This document shows, one piece after another, positions 7,566 to 14,141 of a stretch of DNA of 14,141 bases. A program made the translations under genes and the position numbers. Source of the DNA: Bacteroidales bacterium UBA1757. GTDB lineage: Bacteria > Bacteroidota > Bacteroidia > Bacteroidales > UBA1402. How positions within the stretch are numbered: the first letter of the stretch is position 1; each line of letters begins with the position of its first letter. The stretch is taken from NCBI GenBank assembly GCA_002315625.1, contig DCHH01000077.1, positions 859 to 14,999 on the forward strand, in the 5' to 3' direction. Below the pieces are notes generated by a model. It searched no databases, was not told the DNA's origin, and was given only the letters and a program-made list of their open reading frames with translations.

Positions 7566-8966
7566 ATGAAGATTACTTTCCACGGGGCTACGCAGACGGT
7601 TACGGGCTCCAAGCATTTGATTACGCTCAGTAACGGCAAACAGATACTGCTCGATTGCGGTATGTATCAGGGTATGGGCAAGGATACCATGCCGTTGAAC
7701 AACGACCTGGGGTTCGTCCCTTCGACGGTTGACTATATGGTGCTTTCACATGCGCATGTCGATCATTGCGGGCTTATACCTATGTTGTACAAACAGGGGT
7801 TCCGTGGTAGGATTTTTACATCTGCGGCCACTAAGGATTTGACGAAGATATTGTTGGAAGACTCGGCGCGGATTCAGGAAAACGATATTAGGTTTTTGAA
7901 CAAGAAACGCTTTGCAGAAGGTCGTGAACCGTTGGAGCCACTCTACAGCGTGTCGGATGCAAGGGAGGTGATGAACCTGTTTGAGGATGTGCCGTTCGAG
8001 GATGCCTTTAAGATAGATGAAGACATCACACTGCAGTTATTTGAAAACGGCCATATTCTTGGAGCTGCCACTATCTTCCTGACTATCAAGGAAAACGGAA
8101 AGCTTACGCGCATCGCCTTCAGCGGAGATGTCGGGCGTTACGGCGACTATATCCTCAAGTCACCGGCAGTTTTTCCGCAGGCCGACTACATCATAATTGA
8201 ATCGACTTACGGCAACCGTCTGCATGAAAAGGTCTATGACAACAGCGAGGTGCTGCGTGAGAATATCCTTCATACCTGCATTGACAAAAAAGGAAAGCTG
8301 ATTATCCCGGCATTCAGTGTGGGTAGGACACAGGAGTTGTTGTACGCCCTGAATGAGATGGATTTGGATTCACGCCTGCCACTTGTGAAGTACTATGTCG
8401 ATAGCCCTCTTTCGACTTCGGCAACCAATGTGATACGCAAGCATCCGGAATGCTTCAACCGGGCGGTGCAGCATATTCTCAAATACGACGATGACGTGTT
8501 TGATTTCAGGGGGCTTCAGTATATCGAGGACAAACGGGAGTCGCAGGCGCTAAACGGGAGCAAGGAACCGTGTGTGATTATCTCCGCTTCGGGAATGGCT
8601 GAGGCCGGCCGTGTCAAACACCACATTGCCAACAATATAGAGAAGGCTTCGACTACAATCCTGATGGTGGGTTACTGTGAAAAACAGTCGCTTGGTGCAC
8701 GGCTCAAGGCCCATCCTGAAGAGGTCGGGATTTTCGGACAGACCTACAAGGTAAAGGCCGAAGTGGAGTCAATAAGCTCAATGTCAGCTCACGCCGACTA
8801 TAATGACCTTTGCCAGTATCTTGCCTGCCAGGATGCTTCGGAAGTGAAGAAAGTCTTTATCGTCCATGGTGAGGATGAGGCTCAGACAGCCTTTCAGAAC
8901 AGGCTCCTGAAAAAGGGGTTCCGCGACGTGATTATTCCTCGCCGGCACGAAACATTCGGGCTTTAG
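7566..8966 (+). CDS. MBL-fold / beta-CASP RNase (CPSF-like RNA-processing exonuclease family)
   Basis: A 466-residue metallo-beta-lactamase-fold protein of the beta-CASP group, full length for bacterial members such as the RNA-degrading TTHA0252 type. Metal ligands are all visible: His62-x-His64-x-Asp66-His67 (SHAHVDH), His163 (NGHILGA), Asp188 (SGDVGR) and His434 (VHGE). Beta-CASP motifs also present are Glu212 in ESTYG (motif A), the SASGMAEAGRVKHH region with His352/353 (motif B) and His409 in SAHAD (motif C). The family uses two zinc ions to cleave RNA, acting as endo- or 5'-exonuclease in the cytoplasm; the role here is inferred from family membership. The start is set at ATG 7566 because the upstream in-frame TTG falls within the promoter. 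Transcribed alone; its stop lies 16 bases from the stop of the convergent symporter gene. Confidence 0.92.
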   Translation: MKITFHGATQTVTGSKHLITLSNGKQILLDCGMYQGMGKDTMPLNNDLGFVPSTVDYMVLSHAHVDHCGLIPMLYKQGFRGRIFTSAATKDLTKILLEDSARIQENDIRFLNKKRFAEGREPLEPLYSVSDAREVMNLFEDVPFEDAFKIDEDITLQLFENGHILGAATIFLTIKENGKLTRIAFSGDVGRYGDYILKSPAVFPQADYIIIESTYGNRLHEKVYDNSEVLRENILHTCIDKKGKLIIPAFSVGRTQELLYALNEMDLDSRLPLVKYYVDSPLSTSATNVIRKHPECFNRAVQHILKYDDDVFDFRGLQYIEDKRESQALNGSKEPCVIISASGMAEAGRVKHHIANNIEKASTTILMVGYCEKQSLGARLKAHPEEVGIFGQTYKVKAEVESISSMSAHADYNDLCQYLACQDASEVKKVFIVHGEDEAQTAFQNRLLKKGFRDVIIPRRHETFGL

Positions 8967-8967
8967 C

Positions 8968-8984
8968 AAGAACGGCCAGTTCTT
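8968..8984. terminator. Small stem-loop between convergent genes, possible shared terminator
   Basis: AAGAAC (8968-8973) pairs with GTTCTT (8979-8984) around the 5-base loop GGCCA. It fills the 16-base gap between the MBL stop and the symporter stop. There is no T-run on either strand right after it, so termination function is uncertain. Confidence 0.25.
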
Positions 8985-10548
8985 AGTGTCCGTTAAAAAA
9001 CATATAGACAGCTATCATACAGATAATCAGTAGCCCCCAGGCAATTTTCAGCCCCGGGGTTACTTTCATTATTCTGGCATCCTGCAGAGATGTTGACTCT
9101 GACGGCCTGTTCTCAGCAATTGTGAACAGCCAGATAAAGAAGCACAGCACGATGAAGATTCCGCATGAGAGGAATAGATAATGCAATCCGTTGAAAATCA
9201 GTCCGCAGTAGTACATGATACCAAGACCGATACTGAAAACGGTTCCGGCAGTGAGGGTAAGGTTGACAGCCTTGGTCGAGGTCTTCTTCCACAGGGCGGC
9301 AAACAGGAACGCTGCCGACATTGGGGGAGCGATAAAGCCGAGCACCGACTGGAAGATGTTGAAGAAACTGAGACCCTGTATCTTCGTGATAATCAGTGCC
9401 AGGAAAATTGAAATGACGGCACCGATTACGACAACCCACTGACCGATGCGGCGGGTTTCCTCCTGAGAAGCATTGGGACGGTATTTCTTGAGGTAAATAT
9501 CCATTGTAAAGACAGTGCTGAGGGAGTTCAGCGCCGAGCCGACTGTACTGATAAGTGCGGCTACCATAACCACTATGACAAGTCCCATCAGACCGGAGGG
9601 GAAAACATTGCTTACAAGTTGGAGGTAGGAATCGGTAGAGTTCTGTAAATCAGGCAGCAGGCAGAAGCAAAGGATACCGGGGAGGATGAAAAGTGGAATG
9701 TCCAGCAGTTTCAACCATGCGCAGAAGTTGGCACCTTTCTGTCCCTCGCTTAGGCTACGTGCACCCAGAACCGACTGGACCATGGACTGGTCGGTGCACC
9801 AGAACCATACACCCATAATCGGGTAACCGACCAGAATGGCAAGCCACGGGAAATCCTTGTCGTTCAGAGGACGGAAAAGGTTCCAGTAGTCTGCGGGTAC
9901 CTTTTCGACGACTTGGCTGATGCCGCCAACCTTGTGCAGTCCCATAATAACCAGTAGTATGGAAACGCCGATGAGTAGAAGCATCTGGAATACATTGGTA
10001 TAGGCAATGGCCTTCAGACCGCCGCCTATGGCAAAGGCCGCCGATACCACTACGAGAATCACTATGCAGGCCCATAGCGGGAAGTCGAGAATCTGTGCCA
10101 TGAACACTCCGCCGCAGAACAGCGTCAGGGCGAGCCATGAGATGAGAATCGTGGCTATCGTGTACCATGCGATGTAGTTGCGGGTGGCTTGTCCGAAACG
10201 CTTACCCATATACTCGGGCAGTGTGCTTACGCTGGCTCCCAGATATTTGGGTGCAAAGACAAAGCACAGCAGAAGAATGAACGGAAATGCATACCACGAG
10301 AAGTTTCCGGCGGCGATGCCCCCCTCAAAACCGCTTGAGGCATTGGCAACCAGCATGGATGGGCCCACATTGGTTCCCCACATTGTAAGACCGATTGCAA
10401 ACCATCCGAGCGATTTGTTTGCCAGGAAGAGGTTGCCGCTTTTGTTCTTTCCGACGCTGGCATAGACTGCGATGCCGACGAGGACAACGATGTAGGTTAT
10501 GAAGACAATGATGTCGGCTGTTGAGAGGTGGACAAGAGTCGTGTTCAT
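8983..10548 (-). CDS. Sodium:solute symporter (SSS/SLC5 family), probable sugar transporter
   Basis: A 521-residue integral membrane protein with about 14 hydrophobic spans, the normal count and length for sugar-type SSS carriers. The first span covers about residues 12-30 and the last about 500-518. Family landmarks are WFAIGLTMWGTNVGPSM in span 2, IGGGLKAIAYTNVFQ (counterpart of the usual GGLxAVxxTDxxQ, with Asn in place of Asp) and ALISTVGSALNSLSTVFTMDIYLKK, whose adjacent Ser/Thr residues correspond to the Na2 sodium site. It would couple inward sodium flow to uptake of a small solute across the inner membrane. The gene begins 10 bases after the stop of the GH31 gene, so the two are co-transcribed. 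A mono- or disaccharide released from xylosylated glycans is the likely cargo; that is inferred from the neighbour, not visible in the protein. Confidence 0.9.
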   Translation of the reverse strand: MNTTLVHLSTADIIVFITYIVVLVGIAVYASVGKNKSGNLFLANKSLGWFAIGLTMWGTNVGPSMLVANASSGFEGGIAAGNFSWYAFPFILLLCFVFAPKYLGASVSTLPEYMGKRFGQATRNYIAWYTIATILISWLALTLFCGGVFMAQILDFPLWACIVILVVVSAAFAIGGGLKAIAYTNVFQMLLLIGVSILLVIMGLHKVGGISQVVEKVPADYWNLFRPLNDKDFPWLAILVGYPIMGVWFWCTDQSMVQSVLGARSLSEGQKGANFCAWLKLLDIPLFILPGILCFCLLPDLQNSTDSYLQLVSNVFPSGLMGLVIVVMVAALISTVGSALNSLSTVFTMDIYLKKYRPNASQEETRRIGQWVVVIGAVISIFLALIITKIQGLSFFNIFQSVLGFIAPPMSAAFLFAALWKKTSTKAVNLTLTAGTVFSIGLGIMYYCGLIFNGLHYLFLSCGIFIVLCFFIWLFTIAENRPSESTSLQDARIMKVTPGLKIAWGLLIICMIAVYMFFNGH

Positions 10549-10558
10549 TTTGTATAAG

Positions 10559-12802
10559 TTAGAATTTCAAAGTTGTGGTTTTGTCGAAATCGATTTCGTC
10601 AGTGCAGCTGACGGTCGGCTCATACCATGGGATGGAAGCCCCGGCACGGACATAGACGGGCATTTCCTCTAACGGAACTTTGATGTCTTTCAGCCAAACG
10701 GGTCCTTCGTAGGTCTCCTTTGTGAAGAAGTTAACCCATTTACCTTCAGGAAGATAGACGGAACGTACCCCCTCGCTGTTCATGACTGGTGCAACGAGAA
10801 AATCGTCTCCGAAGTAGTACTGGTCGTCGATGTTGCGGCAGACGATATCGTCGGGATGCATCAGGCACAAGGCGCGGAGCATCGGGAAGCCGGTTTCGGT
10901 GGTCTTGCGGGCCTGGGCTACGATGTATGGCATCAGGTGGTAGCGCAGCTGGAGCCACTTGCGGACAATCGGGGCGATGGCAGGGTAGTGCCAGGGTTCG
11001 CGCTTGAAGGAACCGTGGTAGCGCAGATGAGAAGTAAAAACTCCGAACTGTGTCCAGCGGACATAGACGGTTTCGTCCAGACGGGTGTTCATGAAGTTCG
11101 GAACACTGTGGAAACCAGGCACGTCATGGCTCCAGAAGCCAAATCCGGATAGGCCGAAATGGAGACCGCCCTTGAGGGAACCGGCAAGTCCGTCCCATGA
11201 CGAGGCCGAGTCGCCACCCCAGTGTAGCGGGTATCGCTGGCAGCCGGCCCAGGCGCTGCGGGCCCAGACAATTCCTTCGCCCGTCACCTCTTTGGTCACT
11301 TCGTAGGCGGCTTTCTGGTAATAGAGCGAATAGACGTTGCGGAGCTGCTTTGGGGTCATGCTGTGGTAGGTGGCATCCATGTGGATGTCTTCGCCGAAGT
11401 CGGTCTTGATGCATGCCACACCCATATCGAGAAGTTGGCGGAGCAGCCCTTTGTACCATTCGGTGGCCTTGTCGTAGGTGAAATCGATGGTGCCTGCATA
11501 GTCCTGCACGCTGAAGTTCGAGGCTCCCTGTATTTTGTTGGGACTGTTGCTGATATAGTTGTTCTTGCGTGCCTCTTCGTACTGGGCCGCTTCGTAGGCA
11601 ATGTAGGGCAATTGCCAGAGACTTACGCGGTAGCCCTGCTTTCTAAGCCTTTGGATAAAGCCTTTGGGGTCGGGAAAGCGTTCATCGTTGAATTTCCATT
11701 CGCACAGCCAGTCGGTCTTGAACCAGCCGGTATCGAGGTGAATCACGTCGCAGGGATAACCCTCGGCACGCATCCGGTCGCAGATTTCATTTACCTCATC
11801 TGCAGAGAAATAGGTCATACGGCTCATCCATGTGCCGAAACTCCAGACGGGGGGCATGGCGGGGAAGCCCGTCAGCTGACGGTAGCCGTAGAGAATCCGT
11901 TCGGGAGTGTCGCCTCCAATTATGAAGGCATCGATGACCGGTTCATCTACGAGGACCTGTGTGCTGCGGGTGGAGTGTTCGGCCAAAGAAAACTTGGTGA
12001 AGTAAGTGGTATGGAGGAAGAGCCCGTATCCTTCCGAAGAGAGGTAGAAGGGGATATTCTTGTAGGCACGGCGGTTGTTGACCCCCTGGCCGTCCTGGTT
12101 GTAGAGCTGGACAGTCTTGCCCGAAAGGTCCATCTTGGCAAAGCGCTCGCCAGTGCCGTAGAAGCATTCGTCGTTTTTGGCGGCAAAGGAGCAGGTGGCA
12201 CGGTCGGCCACGCCGTTGACCGTGACGAATGCCAACGGGAAGGCGTCGTGACGGGCGGGGGAGAACATATCGTACTTTGGGAGACGGACTGATTTGCAAC
12301 CGTCAGGGCAGATGCGCAGGTCCATAGACTCGGCAGGTGCGGGCTGCAGGTCGCTCCACCATTCTGTGGCGGGTTCGTCGAAACAGACTTCAGCGCGGAG
12401 CCGTCCCGCTTCGTCCAAAAGGCGCCAGGAAAGTGTGTCTTTTTCAACATGAAGCGGCATAATGTGGAGGTCGGGGTGCAACTGCATCATGTCGGAGGTC
12501 TCGTGGACAGCACTCACGCTTCCGGGATTGGTGGTAGGCTCCCCCTCATTGAAGGCTGCCGAGATACGTACAATTTTCTCTCCGTAAGCCCTGAGCCGTA
12601 TGCGTACATCACTCCGAGGTACGCTGCGGTCTTCGGTAATTTCATTCGAATTGTTCTGCTGCTGGAACGGCACCGTAAGGAACACGTCTCCGTTAACCGT
12701 TTCTATATTGGTGGGGGCACAGGCTTTCCAAAGCCTCTCTCCCTTATCAAGCGAAGAATCGAAATCCAGAAAATCGAACAACTGGTAATTGGTCTGTCTC
12801 AT
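10559..12802 (-). CDS. GH31 alpha-xylosidase (YicI type), cytoplasmic
   Basis: A 747-residue GH31 enzyme with the usual order: N-terminal beta-sandwich (to about residue 310), catalytic barrel, then C-terminal beta-domains. Landmarks are WSFGTWMSR (about 319), HLDTGWF (about 354) with the aromatic/acidic stretch that precedes FPDP, the nucleophile Asp468 in IKTDFGED (KTDFGE is the YicI signature) and the proposed acid/base Asp531 in WGGDSASSW. The closest recognised relatives are alpha-xylosidases, which release alpha-D-xylose from isoprimeverose and xyloglucan fragments; alpha-glucosidase activity is a less likely alternative. There is no signal peptide (the N-terminus is polar), so it should act in the cytoplasm, unlike typical Bacteroidota xyloglucan-locus GH31 enzymes. 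A promoter with boxes 30-61 bases upstream drives it together with the symporter gene. Confidence 0.9.
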   Translation of the reverse strand: MRQTNYQLFDFLDFDSSLDKGERLWKACAPTNIETVNGDVFLTVPFQQQNNSNEITEDRSVPRSDVRIRLRAYGEKIVRISAAFNEGEPTTNPGSVSAVHETSDMMQLHPDLHIMPLHVEKDTLSWRLLDEAGRLRAEVCFDEPATEWWSDLQPAPAESMDLRICPDGCKSVRLPKYDMFSPARHDAFPLAFVTVNGVADRATCSFAAKNDECFYGTGERFAKMDLSGKTVQLYNQDGQGVNNRRAYKNIPFYLSSEGYGLFLHTTYFTKFSLAEHSTRSTQVLVDEPVIDAFIIGGDTPERILYGYRQLTGFPAMPPVWSFGTWMSRMTYFSADEVNEICDRMRAEGYPCDVIHLDTGWFKTDWLCEWKFNDERFPDPKGFIQRLRKQGYRVSLWQLPYIAYEAAQYEEARKNNYISNSPNKIQGASNFSVQDYAGTIDFTYDKATEWYKGLLRQLLDMGVACIKTDFGEDIHMDATYHSMTPKQLRNVYSLYYQKAAYEVTKEVTGEGIVWARSAWAGCQRYPLHWGGDSASSWDGLAGSLKGGLHFGLSGFGFWSHDVPGFHSVPNFMNTRLDETVYVRWTQFGVFTSHLRYHGSFKREPWHYPAIAPIVRKWLQLRYHLMPYIVAQARKTTETGFPMLRALCLMHPDDIVCRNIDDQYYFGDDFLVAPVMNSEGVRSVYLPEGKWVNFFTKETYEGPVWLKDIKVPLEEMPVYVRAGASIPWYEPTVSCTDEIDFDKTTTLKF

Positions 12803-12831
12803 AGGGTTGGCTAAATCGTTTTATCAGACCG

Positions 12832-12863
12832 CTAAGGTACGGAACTGCTGCCAAATGTGCAAA
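12832..12863 (-). promoter_or_regulatory. Bacteroidota-type promoter of the GH31-symporter operon
   Basis: Reading the minus strand, TTTG (12863-12860) is followed by exactly 20 bases and then TACCTTAG (12839-12832), one mismatch from TAnnTTTG. Transcription would start near 12827, giving a leader of roughly 25 bases before the GH31 ATG at 12802. The -33 TTTG is the end of the T-run of the terminator of the preceding gene. Confidence 0.6.
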
Positions 12864-12892
12864 AAAAGAGTTGGCGTTTTGGCCAACTCTTT
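12861..12892 (-). terminator. Rho-independent terminator of the Spy/CpxP-like gene
   Basis: On the minus strand the arms 12892-12882 and 12875-12865 pair over 11 bp (core AGAGTTGGC / GCCAACTCT) around a 6-base loop and lead into seven consecutive T residues. It lies 24 bases after the stop codon of the Spy/CpxP-like gene. This is a textbook intrinsic terminator and separates that gene from GH31. Confidence 0.88.
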
Positions 12893-12915
12893 GTATTCAC
12901 CAATGTCTGCGGAAG

Positions 12916-13485
12916 TTATTGTTTGGGGATGAAGTTGTTCAGGAGGGTGCGGGTGAACAGTTCGTCGGCCCGGTAGAATTTGAAGATTTTTTCTGGGGGA
13001 AGCACTTTGCTCAGGCGCTTGAGGCATTCTTCTTCCAGTGCGGCTTCCTGTTTGCGGATTTCTTCGAGTGTCTTTAATGCTGCACTGTAGTCGAAATCTT
13101 CAGGAAGTGGCGGTTGAGTGAATCCATGTACTGGCTGTCCTTCCGGTGCCTTTGGCTTTTCTCCGGGTTTAATGTCGGGGCGGGGGAACATGGCTCTCCG
13201 TTTCTGGAGATTGAGCTTCATGCGGCGTTCCTGAATGTCGGAATAGATTACCCAGAAAGCACTGGCCTCGTCGCCGGTCATCCCCATTTCGGCGGTGAAG
13301 AAGGCTAGTTGGCGGGTACGCATTTCCTCGTACTGCTGCTTACGCTGCTCTGGGGTGAGCTGCCGGCCCATTCCCAACGGTGCGCCGTTACCCGGGGCCG
13401 AGCCGAAACCTTGAGGATTTTGGGCCAGTACCGGCAATGCCAACATTGCCACGACGGCTACCAGTAATGTCTGTATCTTGCTCAT
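12916..13485 (-). CDS. Spy/CpxP-like periplasmic protein
   Basis: A 189-residue exported protein. The signal peptide covers residues 1-21, with hydrophobic residues 7-20 and likely cleavage at VLA/QN. A Gly/Pro-rich linker follows, then LTPEQRKQQYEEMRTRQLAF (residues 43-62), which carries an LTxxQ-type motif as in Spy/CpxP-family proteins. The helical segment to about residue 98 is rich in Arg, Lys, Glu and Met. A Pro-rich insert (101-130) precedes a second amphipathic helical region (131-189). The family includes periplasmic chaperones and envelope-stress or metal sensors; sequence similarity is low and the role here is inferred. It lies 124 bases downstream of the anti-sigma-like gene on the same strand, a pairing common behind ECF sigma genes in Bacteroidales. 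The spacer is nearly all repeat DNA. It ends at a strong terminator. Confidence 0.65.
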   Translation of the reverse strand: MSKIQTLLVAVVAMLALPVLAQNPQGFGSAPGNGAPLGMGRQLTPEQRKQQYEEMRTRQLAFFTAEMGMTGDEASAFWVIYSDIQERRMKLNLQKRRAMFPRPDIKPGEKPKAPEGQPVHGFTQPPLPEDFDYSAALKTLEEIRKQEAALEEECLKRLSKVLPPEKIFKFYRADELFTRTLLNNFIPKQ

Positions 13486-13516
13486 ATTGTTATCTGGAAT
13501 TTATTTGTTCTTTTAT

Positions 13517-13605
13517 CGTCATGCTGAACTTGATTCAGATTCCTTGTTCATTGTGGAATCCCGGGTCAAGCCCGGGATGACGGGAGGGGCAAGCCCGGGA
13601 TGACG
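13517..13605. repeat. Composite intergenic inverted repeat (three CGTCAT/CTTGA modules)
   Basis: Three related modules lie in the spacer. On the plus strand CGTCAT-GCTGAA-CTTGA-TTCAG-ATTCC (13517-13543) faces, across an 11-base loop, GGAAT-CCCGGG-TCAAG-CCCGGG-ATGACG (13555-13582). A shortened third copy ends with CAAGCCCGGGATGACG (13590-13605). Each of the two full modules has its own internal palindrome around CTTGA/TCAAG, and the two pair with each other at their ends. The element begins four bases past the stop of the anti-sigma-like gene and ends 31 bases before the Spy-like start. It looks like a dispersed REP/MITE-type element; similar GTCATCCCGGGCTTGACC strings occur in several unrelated bacterial genomes as far as I recall. 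Confidence 0.8.
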
Positions 13606-13609
13606 GTTA

Positions 13610-14029
13610 TTATTCTTCGCCGTAGAGGTAATACATCAGGTTGTAGCTGTCGAGCTCGCTCATTAGAATATCTTCTGCTGTAATCTGGTCTGTGCTAACC
13701 TCTTCAACCTCAAGCTCCTGCATAGCCAGATTCTGTTGCTGGACCTCGCGCTGGCCGATGATCCCCTTGATTGTAAAGAACATCATCACGAACATGGCGG
13801 CAAAGTAGAGGTAGGGCTTGACTCTCTGGCGCCAGGTAATATCCACAACCGGACGCTCTGTCTTGGAAGCTTCTGTCTGAACTTCAGCCATTTTAGCCTG
13901 CTGGCCGACGGCCTCTATCTCATCAATACGGCGTGCAAGAGATGTCTGAAAATCATCGAAAAAGCCTTCAGGGACCTGGAACGGCTGAGCATCGGCCTTG
14001 TCTTGCAATTTGAAGGGTTTGTTCTCCAT
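13610..14029 (-). CDS. Single-span membrane protein, anti-sigma-factor-like
   Basis: A 139-residue protein with a cytoplasmic-type N-terminus containing FQVPEGFFDDFQTSLARRI (residues 17-35), a pattern (F-x-VP-x-GYF) typical of small Bacteroidales proteins encoded behind ECF sigma factors. It has one transmembrane helix at about residues 72-91 and an acidic C-terminus (residues 104-139). I recognise the architecture and motif rather than a named family; there is no zinc-binding HxxxCxxC motif of ZAS anti-sigma domains. By position it probably controls a sigma factor encoded upstream, beyond the window, and is co-transcribed with the Spy/CpxP-like gene that follows. The repeat element begins four bases after its stop codon. 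Function is inferred. Confidence 0.55.
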   Translation of the reverse strand: MENKPFKLQDKADAQPFQVPEGFFDDFQTSLARRIDEIEAVGQQAKMAEVQTEASKTERPVVDITWRQRVKPYLYFAAMFVMMFFTIKGIIGQREVQQQNLAMQELEVEEVSTDQITAEDILMSELDSYNLMYYLYGEE

Positions 14030-14141
14030 TATGTGTATGTTGGTAAAAAACGACTCTTAGATGTGAGATTTTGCAAAAGGTTTAATTAGGAAGTTGTTTT
14101 GAATGATAAAAGCCTTCTAAATATCTGCAGTCATTAGCGCC
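14030..14141. other. Right-edge region upstream of the anti-sigma-like gene, unassigned
   Basis: 112 AT-rich bases. On the minus strand one frame is open from the window edge to a TAA at 14084-14082 (19 codons), which could be the tail of an upstream gene, but nothing in it is recognisable. No TTTG-N19-21-TAnnTTTG pair is evident. Confidence 0.35.

Noticed and set aside
11363..12292. 309-codon open frame on the plus strand opposite GH31
   Set aside because: Gly/Val/Glu-rich mirror of the GH31 coding strand; no domain recognised, and the GH31 catalytic motifs lie on the opposite strand.
13380..13580. 66-codon plus-strand frame crossing the repeat element
   Set aside because: Runs antisense to the signal peptide of the Spy-like gene and through repeat DNA; no start context or family resemblance.
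14082..14141. 19-codon open frame on the minus strand running off the right edge
   Set aside because: Too short and without recognisable residues to assign as the tail of a sigma factor or any other gene.

Overview
The window reads as chromosomal DNA of a member of the Bacteroidota, most likely order Bacteroidales, with roughly balanced GC. Four things point there: the protein families (secreted GH106 alpha-L-rhamnosidase, DUF5106/thioredoxin-like lipoprotein, AAA-like/PD-(D/E)XK protein, an anti-sigma-like plus Spy/CpxP-like gene pair); promoter boxes of the TTTG-N19-21-TAnnTTTG type; the lack of clear Shine-Dalgarno sequences; and the carbohydrate-degradation theme. Genus and species cannot be decided from the sequence.

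Left part (1-5097, + strand): a tight operon. It opens with the 3' end of a GH2 (LacZ-type) beta-galactosidase. A miniature YccF membrane protein follows, overlapping it by ATGA. Six bases later comes a large secreted GH106 alpha-L-rhamnosidase, and 7 bases after that a lipoprotein with a thioredoxin-like domain (CHAC). The two glycosidases suggest stepwise removal of terminal rhamnose and galactose from a plant or host glycan. No SusC/SusD pair is inside the window.

Middle part (5098-8966, + strand): three separately transcribed genes. These are an AAA-ATPase-like/PD-(D/E)XK protein with its own promoter, a secreted DUF3237 protein of unknown function, and an MBL-fold/beta-CASP RNase-type protein. 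A perfect 15-bp-arm inverted repeat lies between the last two, next to a near-consensus promoter for the MBL gene; that promoter fixes the MBL start at 7566.

Right part (8983-14141, - strand), converging on the MBL gene with a 16-base gap. A GH31 YicI-type alpha-xylosidase without a signal peptide and a sodium:solute symporter form a two-gene operon, suggesting import of a small xyloside followed by cytoplasmic hydrolysis. Upstream of it, and separated by a textbook intrinsic terminator whose T-tract doubles as the -33 box of the GH31 promoter, are a Spy/CpxP-like periplasmic protein and a single-span anti-sigma-like membrane protein. The spacer between those two genes is almost entirely a composite inverted repeat built from CGTCAT/CTTGA modules. 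An ECF sigma factor is expected just beyond the right edge but is not visible.

Most of the window is ordinary accessory metabolism and I see no convincing undescribed multi-gene system. The strongest second-look items are the shortened YccF with an internal 21-bp duplication, the modular intergenic repeat at 13517-13605, the palindrome beside the MBL promoter, and the terminator/promoter overlap before GH31.
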